This document shows positions 26,485-35,408 of a DNA stretch of 64,000 bases, piece by piece. Made by a program: the position numbers and the translations under genes. The DNA comes from JAHEJB01 sp041748175 (GTDB lineage: Bacteria > Bacteroidota > Rhodothermia > Rhodothermales > Rubricoccaceae), in contig JBGTDU010000152.1 in NCBI GenBank assembly GCA_041748175.1, forward strand, positions 1-64,000, written 5' to 3'. The notes beneath the pieces were generated by a model. That model made no database searches and was not told where the DNA came from. It was given only the letters and a program-made list of their open reading frames with translations. Within the stretch, counting starts at the first letter, position 1, and each line of letters starts with the position of its first letter.

Positions 26485-26760
26485 CTACTCAGAGAGATCT
26501 TTGGCGAAGTGGGTTACAGGTCGTCCTTCAACGGTTTCCATCCACATTCGGTTCAGCGTATCGGCGTTGCGCTCGATCCAACCGGCTGCGACTTTCTGCT
26601 TTTTAGGCGGCAGACTCCCCGCGAGAATCGAGAAGTCATCCAGCGAGAACACGGCTTCGTCCGAGCCATACGCCGCGTGGATGTGAGGCGCGTGATGCTC
26701 CTTTGAGTCTCGGAATTAGAGCCGAAAGTCGATCCCTGCGAGCGTGAAGATCGTCGGCAT
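26485..26760 (-). pseudogene. DUF4160 domain gene interrupted by an in-frame TAA
   Basis: Reading the minus strand from the ATG at 26760 gives MPTIFTLAGIDFRL, then TAA (26716-26718), then in the same frame FRDSKEHHAPHIHA and a further 64 codons to a TAG at 26485-26487. The stretch around the stop is the conserved DUF4160 motif (normally an aromatic residue, then F-x-x-(D/E)HxPPHxHA), so the TAA most simply replaces a Tyr codon. The remainder (FSLDDFSILAGSLPPKKQ, AAGWIERNADTLNRMWME) is well conserved, so the lesion is recent or a sequencing error. The gene starts 8 bp after citrate synthase. Confidence 0.75.
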
Positions 26761-26768
26761 AGAGACGT

Positions 26769-27935
26769 TTACCGCTCCCCAATCGGCGTCACCGTCTTAT
26801 CTCTCGGCCCGATATAACCGGCCCGCGGGCGAATCAATCGGTTGTCGGCCCATTGTTCCAGCATATGTGCCGTCCAGCCGGTCATTCGGCTGATGGCGAA
26901 GATCGGTGTGTAGAGATCGCGCTCGATGCCGAGGAGGTAGTACACCGACGCGGAGAAGAAATCGACGTTCGCGTTGAGGCCTTTGGCTTCCTTCACAGCG
27001 TTCGCAATCGTATCCGACATCTCCAGCCACTTGCGTTCTCCCTTCTCGTCCGAAAGGCCTTCGAGCAATCCGTGGAGGATCGTTGCACGCGGGTCGATGG
27101 TCGTGTAGACGCGGTGGCCCATGCCCATGATGCGCTCCTTCGCGGCCAGCTTTCTGGCGACGTAGTCGGTGGCCGATTCGCCACTCGCGTCCAGCTCCAG
27201 CAGCATCTCCATCACCTTAATGTTGGCGCCGCCGTGGAGTGGACCTTTCAGCGCGCCCATGGCACCGGTGATTGCCGAGTAGATGTCGGAGAGCGTCGAA
27301 CCAATCACGCGCGCGGTGAACGTGGAAGCATTCAATCCGTGCTCGGCATGGAGGACGAGCGCCGCGTCCATGATTTCCCCGGCGGCCGGGCCGGGCTCCT
27401 CGCCGTTAAGCATGTAGAGGAAGTCGAAGGCGGTCGAACCCTTCTGCTTGGGGGCAACCGGGTCGAGGCCTTTGCGGATCCGGTCGAACGCAGCAACGAG
27501 TGTCGGCAATTGCGCCGTTAGCCGAATAGATTTGCGGAGATTGGCTTCCGGGCTGTCGTCCTCGGCCTCGTCGTCGAAGAGGCCCAACATCGAGACCACG
27601 GTGCGCAAAGCCGACATTGGGTTCGAGTCCCTTGGCGTGTGATGCCGCAGATGATCGATGATGTCCGGATGGACAGGACGTGCCTGGCGGAGCTGCTCGC
27701 TCAGTTCATCAAGTTGGCTCTGGTTAGGCAACTCCCCCTTCCATAGAAGAAAGGCGACCTCCTCGAACGACGCATTCTTGGCCAGATCAGCAATCTCATA
27801 GCCACGGTAGACAAGAACGCCTTCCTTGCCGTCGATGAAGGAGAGCTCGGTTTCGAGCGCAAGAACACCTTCCAGGCCCGCAACTAACTTCGGGGCCGCT
27901 CCGTCGGCAGTTGGCGAAGAATCGGGAGTTGACAT
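26769..27935 (-). CDS. gltA: Citrate synthase
   Basis: The 388-residue product from the ATG at 27935 (the frame is open to 27995) has the short bacterial citrate synthase layout. The active-site residues are the His of GPLHGGAN, the His of GMGHRVYTT and the Asp of NVDFFSASVYY. The N-terminal ELSFIDGKEGVLVYRGYEI is typical of the citrate/2-methylcitrate synthase family, so 2-methylcitrate activity cannot be excluded. It condenses oxaloacetate and acetyl-CoA and fits metabolically with the two succinate dehydrogenases upstream. Followed at once by the DUF4160/DUF2442 pair. Confidence 0.93.
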   Translation of the reverse strand: MSTPDSSPTADGAAPKLVAGLEGVLALETELSFIDGKEGVLVYRGYEIADLAKNASFEEVAFLLWKGELPNQSQLDELSEQLRQARPVHPDIIDHLRHHTPRDSNPMSALRTVVSMLGLFDDEAEDDSPEANLRKSIRLTAQLPTLVAAFDRIRKGLDPVAPKQKGSTAFDFLYMLNGEEPGPAAGEIMDAALVLHAEHGLNASTFTARVIGSTLSDIYSAITGAMGALKGPLHGGANIKVMEMLLELDASGESATDYVARKLAAKERIMGMGHRVYTTIDPRATILHGLLEGLSDEKGERKWLEMSDTIANAVKEAKGLNANVDFFSASVYYLLGIERDLYTPIFAISRMTGWTAHMLEQWADNRLIRPRAGYIGPRDKTVTPIGER

Positions 27936-28513
27936 AGGTGATGCTAGGTGATGATAGGGCGCAAACGGCGCGAAAAGAGCATTTGAGTATAGCACTCGAA
28001 CTCAGGCGGCACGGGCGGGTTCGGGCGGAGTTCGTGCGAAACTAGCGAAGGATCGGAGTAGTCTAGCGGAGTAATTCTTGCGGGACCTCCGTGCCGTTGC
28101 CAGCCGGAGGCGGTCTTCGTACTTTCCAACGGGCAGATTCTGCGCCCTCCGAATTCTTTGAACTACTTTTGCCACGCAGTACAGCGGGGCATACTCGCTA
28201 CCGGCCAAATCACCGTAGCACCGACTGTTGCGCTCTCAAGCGCCTTTTGCACCGCCCATGGTTTCTGGCGATGGGTATCGCCTGCAGGTTACCGGGCATG
28301 CATCTCATTCGATGCAACACATTTCCTCTCTGTTTCAAGCGCTTGCCACTTGGCTAACCCCGCTACCAGCCTTGCAACTGGTGGACGCGGTACCTGTGCA
28401 CGCGCATCTCAACGCGCCCGCCGCCTACGTGCGGCGCGACGCTCCGGTATCAGGCTGCGTGACGGATTTCCGCGCCGCCGGAGTGTTTGCGCAATTGTGT
28501 TTTTCCATCCCCC
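27936..28513. other. 578-bp intergenic region between divergent gltA and the RNase E/G gene
   Basis: No convincing gene is present; short open frames overlap on both strands without coherent protein features. The region must hold the divergent promoters. The RNase E/G side (28100-28513) is unusually long, and in other bacteria RNase E genes are autoregulated through a long 5' leader, so a structured leader is possible. I could not identify a specific element. Confidence 0.5.
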
Positions 28514-31096
28514 ATGAAGAAAGAAATTATCGTCAACGCGAGCAAAGACCGCTCGCGTATCGCCATCGTGGAGGATGGCGAACTCGTGGAACTCTACGTA
28601 GAGCATCCTGACAACGTCCGAACTCTCGGCAACATTTATCTCGCCAAGGTCCGCAAGGTGATGCCCGCCATTCGGGCTGCGTTTGTAGACATCGGCCAGA
28701 AACAGGATGCTTTCCTCCACTTTTCGGATCTGACAGACAACCTTGGCGAGCTACTGGCGCTCTCGGGAGAAAAAGTGCCGGGGCAGAAAGCCCGCGTCCT
28801 ATCGCACGCTCCGCGCAAGCGCGTAGCCGACGACGAGAACGAACCGGACGTCGAGGAAACACTCGAGCTGGAGACCTCTGAAGATTCCGAAGAAAGCGCC
28901 TCGTTGCGTAGTCGGCGCTCAAGTAGCTCGCGTGGCCGGAGTCGGGGGCGTAGGGGCAACCGCGCGCGCCGCGAAGAGGAAGAGGAACAGGAAGAAGTGA
29001 GCGGGGCTGGCGGAGGATCAGCTTTCGTCATCGACCTGACGTCGAGGCCAAAGCGTGCCGACAAACCATCTTTAATGGACCGGACGCCGAACATGGAAGG
29101 CGCGGAGCAACCGAAAGGCTCGGCATCGGAAACGGAGGAACTCACCCAGCTCGATTCGAAGTCCGAGCCAGGTAACCACCCAAGCGAGCCAAAGCTGGAG
29201 CCTCCAAGGCGCATCGGCCAGATTGATCTTACCCGCGCGGCCTCTTCAACTCCATCGACCGACGGCGAGGCACCTGGCTCAGAGCCGGGGATTCGAGGAT
29301 ATGACGACGACGATTCGGACGACCAGCGACCACGTAGACGTGGGCGTCGAGGCGGGCGGCGGCGCAACCGCTCGCTTGATAACGGGCCGCTCGACGAGGA
29401 AGACCAGGAGGCGTCGGATCAGGAGATCGAGGATTCAGAGCCCGATGGTCGTGAGTCTCGCGGTGAAGACGAGAATCGCAAGGAGAGCAGATTCTCGCCT
29501 TCGCGCCGCCCTCCGTCGCCGCGGCGGGAAACCACGCCAAGCCTGACCGCGGAAAGCGCAGAGGGGCGAAGTGGCGACAGCAAAAACGACGGCCTCGCGG
29601 AGGAGCCGCGGCGCGAGCGCGAGTCGGCTCGCGGAGGGCGTGGACGGCTGCACGAAAGATCGGAAGGTGAAACGGGCCGTGGGCAGAAGCATTCCGGGAG
29701 GTCTTCCACACGCAACGAGCAACGGGCGTCCGATGACACGCCCTTTGTGCGCCCGGAAGAGTTGCTGAAGCGCGATCAGCGGTTGATCGTCAAAGTCACC
29801 AAGGAGCCCATCTCCAGCAAGGGAAGCCGAGTTTCGACGGATATCTCATTCGCCGGGCGTTTTCTTGTGCTCGTCCCAGCCGCAGATTATGTTGCCGTAT
29901 CGAAGAAAATCGAGTCGGGACGCGAGCGCAGGCGGCTTCGGACGCTGGCAACGAGCCTGCGCCCGGAGGGCTTTGGGATCATAGTCCGCACCGTGGCCGA
30001 AGGCCGCGACGCCAAAACGCTGGATACGGATATTCGGCTCCTGGTTGAGAAGTGGCAAAAAATCGAGAGCCAGCTCGACGCGATGCCCCAACCGCCGACG
30101 CTTCTCTACGAAGACGTCAACATGGTGTCGTCGATCATCCGCGACCTGTTCACTGAAGACTTCGACCGCATCCTTGTAGACGACCCCAAGCTCCACCGAA
30201 ACATCAAAGCCTATGTTGGTGCCGTGGCGCCGCACATGGCCGACCGCGTTAAGCTCCATCGCTCCAACGCGCCGCTCTTCAGGGCTGTTGGCATCGAGCG
30301 GGCCGTCGAGGAAGTGTTCTCCAGCCGCGTTCCGCTTCGTTCCGGTGGCTACCTCTTCATCGAACACACCGAGGCCATGCACGTCGTGGACGTGAACTCG
30401 GGACGCGCGGGCAAGGGAAAGACGCAGGCGGAGAACCTGCTCAGCGTGAACCTTGAGGCCGCAATTGAAGTCGCGCGGCAGATCCGTCTCCGCGATCTCG
30501 GCGGCATTATCGTCATCGACTTCATCGACATGTGGCAGGACTCCGATAAGAGGAAGGTCTTTCAAACCATCAAGCGTGAGTTCGAAAAGGACCGGGCCGT
30601 AACAAAGCTATTGCCCATGAGCGACTTTGGGCTCATCCAGATCACGCGCCAGCGGCTCCGTCCAAGCATTACCGCGACGGACAGCGACGGCTCGGACCCC
30701 GCTTCGGCAATGGCGGCGGCGGGGGCTTCCGAGATTGCCCAACCCGAACGCGACTTCGGGCCGGAGCGCCTCGATCAACCCATTACGTCGGAAGATGTCG
30801 TCCTGCGATTGGATGACTGGCTCAGGAGCTACAAGGCCAACGTTTCCGAGCGGTATCGCGATCGGCCGATTCAGGTTCGCGTCCACCCGCTGTTCAGAAA
30901 CTATCTGCGAAAGGGTTTGCTGAATCAGATTCGGTCGTGGAAGTGGAGTTTGAGGGGGTTGAAGCTTGATTTCATCGAAGACACAGCCATTCATCCACTC
31001 GACTTTGACGTGCGCGACCAGAAGTCCGGGAAGTCGCTGACCTCTCGGTACAAACAGAAGGACGAGATCGAACCCCTAAGTCCGACAGACCCCTAG
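28514..31096 (+). CDS. rng: Ribonuclease E/G family endoribonuclease with a ~325-residue disordered insertion
   Basis: The 860-residue product from the ATG at 28514 begins with the RNase G/E N-terminus (MKKEIIVNASKDRSRIAIVE). The S1-like domain starts at ~37 (GNIYLAKVRKVMPAIRAAFV). After FLHFSDL (~72) a low-complexity, Glu/Arg/Ser-rich insert runs from ~80 to ~410, after which the S1 fold resumes at PEELLKRDQRLIVKVTKEP. The catalytic half has both metal Asp residues (VVDVNSGRAGKGK and GGIIVIDFIDMW). The zinc-link Cys pair expected after RQRLRPS (~715) is absent. It cleaves single-stranded RNA 5' regions and matures rRNA or mRNA. Monocistronic or leading the downstream run. Confidence 0.9.
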   Translation: MKKEIIVNASKDRSRIAIVEDGELVELYVEHPDNVRTLGNIYLAKVRKVMPAIRAAFVDIGQKQDAFLHFSDLTDNLGELLALSGEKVPGQKARVLSHAPRKRVADDENEPDVEETLELETSEDSEESASLRSRRSSSSRGRSRGRRGNRARREEEEEQEEVSGAGGGSAFVIDLTSRPKRADKPSLMDRTPNMEGAEQPKGSASETEELTQLDSKSEPGNHPSEPKLEPPRRIGQIDLTRAASSTPSTDGEAPGSEPGIRGYDDDDSDDQRPRRRGRRGGRRRNRSLDNGPLDEEDQEASDQEIEDSEPDGRESRGEDENRKESRFSPSRRPPSPRRETTPSLTAESAEGRSGDSKNDGLAEEPRRERESARGGRGRLHERSEGETGRGQKHSGRSSTRNEQRASDDTPFVRPEELLKRDQRLIVKVTKEPISSKGSRVSTDISFAGRFLVLVPAADYVAVSKKIESGRERRRLRTLATSLRPEGFGIIVRTVAEGRDAKTLDTDIRLLVEKWQKIESQLDAMPQPPTLLYEDVNMVSSIIRDLFTEDFDRILVDDPKLHRNIKAYVGAVAPHMADRVKLHRSNAPLFRAVGIERAVEEVFSSRVPLRSGGYLFIEHTEAMHVVDVNSGRAGKGKTQAENLLSVNLEAAIEVARQIRLRDLGGIIVIDFIDMWQDSDKRKVFQTIKREFEKDRAVTKLLPMSDFGLIQITRQRLRPSITATDSDGSDPASAMAAAGASEIAQPERDFGPERLDQPITSEDVVLRLDDWLRSYKANVSERYRDRPIQVRVHPLFRNYLRKGLLNQIRSWKWSLRGLKLDFIEDTAIHPLDFDVRDQKSGKSLTSRYKQKDEIEPLSPTDP

Positions 31097-31151
31097 CCAT
31101 TCATACCGATCGGGCGTAACATCCGGCGACTCCCCCGGATAGCCAATCGCC

Positions 31152-31448
31152 ATGAAAGCTCCCGCGCTAGTCAAAGCGCTCGAAGAAGCCCATCAACAGT
31201 TGGGCGTCCCGGTTCGGCGTGAGCGCGGCCCTTTTCGTGGAGGTCGATGTACGGTAGACGGCGATGATGTTATGGTGATCAACAAAATGCATCCCGCCGA
31301 AGCCCAAATGGCTGTTTTGGCCGAAAGCCTCCATACGCTGCCTCACGACCAACTCTATATTCGGCCGTCTGTCCGTACGGCGATGGAGGATTGCTGGGCA
31401 GCTCGAACCGACGATACGATCGACATAGTCGATTTCGGTGAGGAGTAG
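31152..31448 (+). CDS. Small conserved-looking hypothetical protein
   Basis: The 98-residue protein is mixed alpha/beta, with no signal or membrane segment: MKAPALVKALEEAHQQLGV, a central strand pair (GGRCTVDGDDVMVINKM) and an acidic end (DDTIDIVDFGEE). It lies 55 bp after the RNase gene and 2 bp before the metallo-hydrolase, so it is co-transcribed with the latter. I do not recognise the family; codon use looks like that of the neighbours. Confidence 0.6.
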   Translation: MKAPALVKALEEAHQQLGVPVRRERGPFRGGRCTVDGDDVMVINKMHPAEAQMAVLAESLHTLPHDQLYIRPSVRTAMEDCWAARTDDTIDIVDFGEE

Positions 31449-31450
31449 CC

Positions 31451-32272
31451 GTGCCTTCGCTACGCGCAACGCTGTTGGGAACGGGCACCTCGACAGGCGT
31501 CCCAGTCATTGGTTGTTCGTGCGCTGTTTGCATGTCGGATGATCCGCGAGATCGACGGTTGAGGTGTTCTGCCTACATCGTCGCTGAAACCGAGGAAGGC
31601 CCGATTCATCTGCTTATCGATACGGGGCCGGACTTCCGCCAGCAGGCGCTCGCCTATGGCGTTGATCGCGTGGATGGCATCCTTTACACGCACCATCATT
31701 TCGATCACGTCGTGGGGATCGACGATCTGCGCCCCTTCTGCTTCAATCCTCGAACCGCGATTCCGTGTTTCGCCAATGCAGAAACCGCCCAATCGTTGCA
31801 CCGCACGTACGGCTATATCTTCGAGGATGGCACCTATCCCGGCATCGTGAAGCTGTCACTGAAAGAAATAGTCGGGCCTTTCCGTGTGCGAAGTCGGTAC
31901 GGACATGCAGGTGAGGTTCAGGTAACCCCTATCCCGGCACGGCACGGTTCAATGAACGTGCTTGGCTTTCGGATCGGGCGGTTCGCCTATCTGACCGACG
32001 TGAACAGTGTGCCAGAACAAAGCCTCGAGCTTCTGCGGGGTTTGGATGTGTTGATTCTGGATGGGTTGCGCGACAGGGCTCACGAGACGCACTTCAGCTT
32101 TCCCGAGGCCACGTCGGTCGCTCGGAGTGTCGACGCAAAGGAAACCTTCTTCATTCACATGACGCACACAGTCTCCCACGCGGCAACCGATGCGGCACTC
32201 CCCGCTCGCATCCGCCTTGCTTATGACGGGCTAACGCTCTACGTGGATGAAGACGGTGAGGCGCACGAATGA
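31451..32272 (+). CDS. MBL-fold metallo-hydrolase, PhnP-like
   Basis: The 273-residue protein starts with GTG, 2 bp after the previous stop. It opens with TLLGTGTSTGVPVIGCSCAV, the N-terminus of PhnP-type phosphodiesterases with a structural CxCxxC-like site (CSCAVC), followed by the metal signature YTHHHFDHVVGID and later ligands at FAYLTDVN and FIHMTHTVSH. In PhnP the activity is on a 5-phosphoribosyl 1,2-cyclic phosphate; here no phosphonate genes are nearby, so a general cyclic phosphodiesterase role is safer. It overlaps aroQ by 26 bp. Confidence 0.82.
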   Translation: MPSLRATLLGTGTSTGVPVIGCSCAVCMSDDPRDRRLRCSAYIVAETEEGPIHLLIDTGPDFRQQALAYGVDRVDGILYTHHHFDHVVGIDDLRPFCFNPRTAIPCFANAETAQSLHRTYGYIFEDGTYPGIVKLSLKEIVGPFRVRSRYGHAGEVQVTPIPARHGSMNVLGFRIGRFAYLTDVNSVPEQSLELLRGLDVLILDGLRDRAHETHFSFPEATSVARSVDAKETFFIHMTHTVSHAATDAALPARIRLAYDGLTLYVDEDGEAHE

Positions 32273-32744
32273 CGGCTATTTTCCGGCGCGATCTCCGCCC
32301 GGAAAAACCTTGCGACTCCTCATACTGAACGGCCCCAACCTCAACCTTCTGGGCTCGCGCGAAACCGGCATCTATGGATCAAAAACGCTGAAGGACATTG
32401 AAGTTGAACTGCGCGCGGCATTCCCCGATGTCGGCTTTCGCTTTCTTCAAGACAACAAGGAAGGCGTTCTCGTCGATGCCCTCCAACAAGCAGGAGCCGA
32501 CGGCCTGGACGGTGTAGTCTTAAATCCTGGGGGCTACGGCCATACGAGCGTCGCCCTGCGGGACGCCATCGCGGCGATAAAAACACCGGTCGTTGAGGTG
32601 CATATCTCCAACGTCCATGCCCGGGAGGATTTTCGGCAGCGGTTGATTCTCTCTGGCGTCTGTAAAGGCGTCATTCTAGGCCTGGGTCATAGAGGCTACC
32701 AGCTGGCAGTGCGTTCGCTCATTGAGGATGCTTTAGATGCCTGA
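32247..32744 (+). CDS. aroQ: 3-dehydroquinate dehydratase, type II
   Basis: This type II dehydroquinase converts 3-dehydroquinate to 3-dehydroshikimate. The core LRLLILNGPNLNLLGSRETG, with the catalytic Tyr in IYGSKTL, is followed by NPGGYGHTSVALRDAI and VEVHISNVHAREDFR with the catalytic His. The ATG at 32247 gives 165 residues, about 20 more than usual, and overlaps the preceding gene by 26 bp; a downstream alternative such as the TTG near 32309 would give a normal-length protein. It overlaps murJ by 8 bp. Confidence 0.93.
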   Translation: MKTVRRTNDGYFPARSPPGKTLRLLILNGPNLNLLGSRETGIYGSKTLKDIEVELRAAFPDVGFRFLQDNKEGVLVDALQQAGADGLDGVVLNPGGYGHTSVALRDAIAAIKTPVVEVHISNVHAREDFRQRLILSGVCKGVILGLGHRGYQLAVRSLIEDALDA

Positions 32745-34473
32745 GCAAACTGAAAACAGCGGGGAGACAGGCCCCACGAGGGGAGAGCCTTCAACGGGAA
32801 GCCACGGTCGAAGTGCGGCACCACTGATCGCGCTCGGCATTCTGTCGAGCCGAATTATGGGGCTCGTCCGCGAGAAAGTCGTGGTCTTTTTCTTCGGGCT
32901 GGGTGCACACTACGACGTGTACCAGCTTGCGATGAAAGGCGCAAATCTGCTGAACAACCTTCTGGGCGAAGGAACGCTCTCGGCATCGTTCATCCCGATA
33001 TACAGCCGGATGCTGGAGGAAGGGCGCGACCGGGATGCCGGACGGTTCGCGGGCGCTGTTTTCGGCCTGCTCCTGATCACGATGGCCATTCTGACGGGCG
33101 TTGGAGTACTTGCCGCGAAGTACATCGTCGCGGTCATTGCACCGGGTTTTCTCGGAGACGCCGCCCGACTCGCCTCGGGCGAGCTGCCTATCAACCGGTT
33201 CGACCTGGCCGTCCGGGCGTTTCGGATTACGCTGCCGATGGCGGCATTTCTAGCGCTCTCCGCCTGGGCGCTCGGGGTTCTCAACAGCCACCGCAAATTC
33301 TTCCTGCCCTACTTCGCGCCGACGCTGATGAACATTGCCGTGATCGCAACGCTGCTTGTTGCGGGCATGACGTTCTTCGACAACCCATTCGCGACGGGTG
33401 CCCTGGAAGTCGTTCCCGTGCCCATCCTGAACAAGCTCCTGATAGCCGCGGTGCTCGGAGCGCTCATAGGCGGGTTTCTCCAGTTCGTTGTTCAACTTCC
33501 GCTTGTCTTTCGTCTGATAAGGGGATTTCGGTTTTCGGCATCCAGGAATGTTGAGGGCGTCCGCGATGCGATCAGCGCGTTCGGGCCGGTTGTAGCTGGG
33601 CGAGGCGTCGCGCAGCTTTCCAGCTACGTGGACGTGATTCTGGCAGGATTGGCGACGGCGGGAACGCTCGGAGCATTGCGGCCGGCCATCGTCCTTTATA
33701 TGCTTCCGATCTCCCTTTTTGGGATGAGTGTGGCAGCAAGCGAACTACCCGAGCTCTCACGCATCAGTGGCGTTCGCCTCGCCAGCTTTCTGGAACGCGT
33801 AGAGCGTTCAGTGCGGCAGATGCTCTACCTCATCATCCCAACGGTTTTGGGATACCTGGTCTTCGGGCTCCTGATAGTTGGTGGCCTGTTTGGGGGCGGC
33901 GCGTTCGACCTGGACGACACGTGGCTGGTCTATCTCATCCTCGGCGGATACACCCTGGGGCTCGGGGCAACGGCCGTTTCGCGGCTCCTTCAGAACAGTT
34001 TTTATGCGCTCAACAACACAAAAACGCCCGCAAAGATCGCCGTGCTACGTGTCGTAGTTTCGGGATTCGTCGGAGCGGGGCTGATGTTCTGGCTCGATGG
34101 CTTTGGCATCACGGAAACGCTTTCCCTTCCTCCGACAGCTCAACGGCTAACGCTTGCCGCCGTGGGCCTAGCGGTCGGCGCCTCGTGCGGAGCATGGGTC
34201 GAACTCGCCGCGCTTCGGATCGCGTTGCGACGTAGCGTTGAAGGCTTTCGCCTTCCCGTTGGACGCGCGCTGCAAATGATGGGGCTTGCAGTCGTCGCCG
34301 CGATCCCCGCCTTTGGTTTACGGCTGGCGCTGGCCGACGGTGGCCTCCCAGCTTTCGTTCAAGCCCTCCTCGTGTTGGTCGTGTTCGGAATTGGCTATCT
34401 GGCCCTCGGGCACTTCTTGCGCTTCGACGAGGGCGAGGCGTGGATCGGGCGGTTCTTGCGTCGGAAACAATGA
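32737..34473 (+). CDS. murJ: Lipid II flippase MurJ
   Basis: The 578-residue polytopic protein has 13-14 hydrophobic segments and the MVF-superfamily N-terminus (ILSSRIMGLVREKVVVFFFG and NNLLGEGTLSASFIPIY). It flips lipid II across the cytoplasmic membrane for peptidoglycan synthesis. It is about 60 residues longer than E. coli MurJ, with a polar N-terminal ~30 residues (ENSGETGPTRGEPSTGSHGR). It overlaps aroQ (8 bp) and the deacetylase (4 bp, ATGA), indicating an operon joining aromatic precursor and envelope genes. Confidence 0.92.
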   Translation: MPEQTENSGETGPTRGEPSTGSHGRSAAPLIALGILSSRIMGLVREKVVVFFFGLGAHYDVYQLAMKGANLLNNLLGEGTLSASFIPIYSRMLEEGRDRDAGRFAGAVFGLLLITMAILTGVGVLAAKYIVAVIAPGFLGDAARLASGELPINRFDLAVRAFRITLPMAAFLALSAWALGVLNSHRKFFLPYFAPTLMNIAVIATLLVAGMTFFDNPFATGALEVVPVPILNKLLIAAVLGALIGGFLQFVVQLPLVFRLIRGFRFSASRNVEGVRDAISAFGPVVAGRGVAQLSSYVDVILAGLATAGTLGALRPAIVLYMLPISLFGMSVAASELPELSRISGVRLASFLERVERSVRQMLYLIIPTVLGYLVFGLLIVGGLFGGGAFDLDDTWLVYLILGGYTLGLGATAVSRLLQNSFYALNNTKTPAKIAVLRVVVSGFVGAGLMFWLDGFGITETLSLPPTAQRLTLAAVGLAVGASCGAWVELAALRIALRRSVEGFRLPVGRALQMMGLAVVAAIPAFGLRLALADGGLPAFVQALLVLVVFGIGYLALGHFLRFDEGEAWIGRFLRRKQ

Positions 34474-35408
34474 ACCATCTTACCAATCTTTCCGAACGGG
34501 CGCGATTTATCGCGCCCCTACTTCTGCTTCTTGGCGGAATCGTGGCGGCTCAGGACCGTTCCGTCGCCATCACGTTCGACGACCTTCCGGCTTCGGGAGC
34601 TGCGAGCCTTGCGTGCAACGCGAACGCGGTGCATGATCAAACCCAAAGATTGCTAGCCCACATCACCGAACGTCAAATCCCTGCCATCGGCTTTGTCAAC
34701 GAAGGTAGGCCCTGCCCGGATGTCGTTGAAGAGGTTCTGCGCCTGTGGCTGGACGCCAGAATGGACATTGGCAATCACACAGCTACGCATCCCGACCTCA
34801 ATGATCTGACGGCTGACGCCTTTCAAGAGGATATCATCAACGGCGAACCGATCACGCGGCGACTGCTTGAAGAAAGAGGTCGGACGCTCCGCTATTTCCG
34901 ATTCCCGTTTCTCCACGCAGGTGACACGTCGGACAAGAAAGAAGCCATCGAGGCCTTCCTTGCCGAGCGCGGCTACACGATTGCTCCCGTCACGATTGAC
35001 AGCGACGAGTGGCTTTTTGCACGCGCGTACGCCCTTGCGCTACATAGCGGCGACGTGCCTACGTCCAGTCGGATTGAGTCGGCCTACATTGCCTGGCTAG
35101 AAGCCGTCGTCGCGCATTTCGAGACCTGGTCGGTGGACGTGCTTGGCTACGAAATTCCGCACGTACTGCTACTGCATGCCAACCAACTCAACGCGGCCAT
35201 GTTTGACGACGTCGCGGCGCTGTTCGAGCGGAGGGGCTATCGGTTCATCACTCTCGATGAAGCACTTCAAGACCCGGCCTATTCCCAGCCCGATCCCTAT
35301 GTCGGGCGCTTCGGAAACTCCTGGCTTCACCGCTGGGCGCGCGGGAAAGGGATGGAGGTTCGGTGGGAGCCCGACGCGCCGGAGTGGATCATGGCGTACG
35401 GCGACTAG
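34470..35408 (+). CDS. Secreted polysaccharide deacetylase family protein
   Basis: The 312-residue product starts at an ATG that overlaps the murJ stop (ATGA at 34470-34473). The N-terminus MNHLTNLSERARFIAPLLLL ends in an export signal (LLGGIVAAQD). The NodB-type fold has the metal/catalytic motif ITFDDLP and the zinc His pair in GNHTATHPDLN, with RYFRFPF and HVLLLHANQL as later motifs. It probably deacetylates a cell-wall or extracellular polysaccharide. The stretch ERARFIAPL is encoded by a perfect palindrome (34498-34517). Confidence 0.87.
   Translation: MNHLTNLSERARFIAPLLLLLGGIVAAQDRSVAITFDDLPASGAASLACNANAVHDQTQRLLAHITERQIPAIGFVNEGRPCPDVVEEVLRLWLDARMDIGNHTATHPDLNDLTADAFQEDIINGEPITRRLLEERGRTLRYFRFPFLHAGDTSDKKEAIEAFLAERGYTIAPVTIDSDEWLFARAYALALHSGDVPTSSRIESAYIAWLEAVVAHFETWSVDVLGYEIPHVLLLHANQLNAAMFDDVAALFERRGYRFITLDEALQDPAYSQPDPYVGRFGNSWLHRWARGKGMEVRWEPDAPEWIMAYGD
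34498..34517. repeat. Palindromic repeat inside a signal-peptide coding sequence
   Basis: A 9-bp perfect stem (34498-34506 with 34509-34517, 2-nt loop) spells GGGCGCGATTTATCGCGCCC and is followed by CTAC. It resembles common dispersed palindromes of the GTAGGGGCGCGAT type and falls at codons ~10-16 of the deacetylase. Confidence 0.65.

Noticed and set aside
28158..28517. Possible 119-residue gene upstream of RNase E/G
   Set aside because: Its sequence looks random, several frames overlap there on both strands, and it ends inside the RNase start. It is more likely leader sequence.
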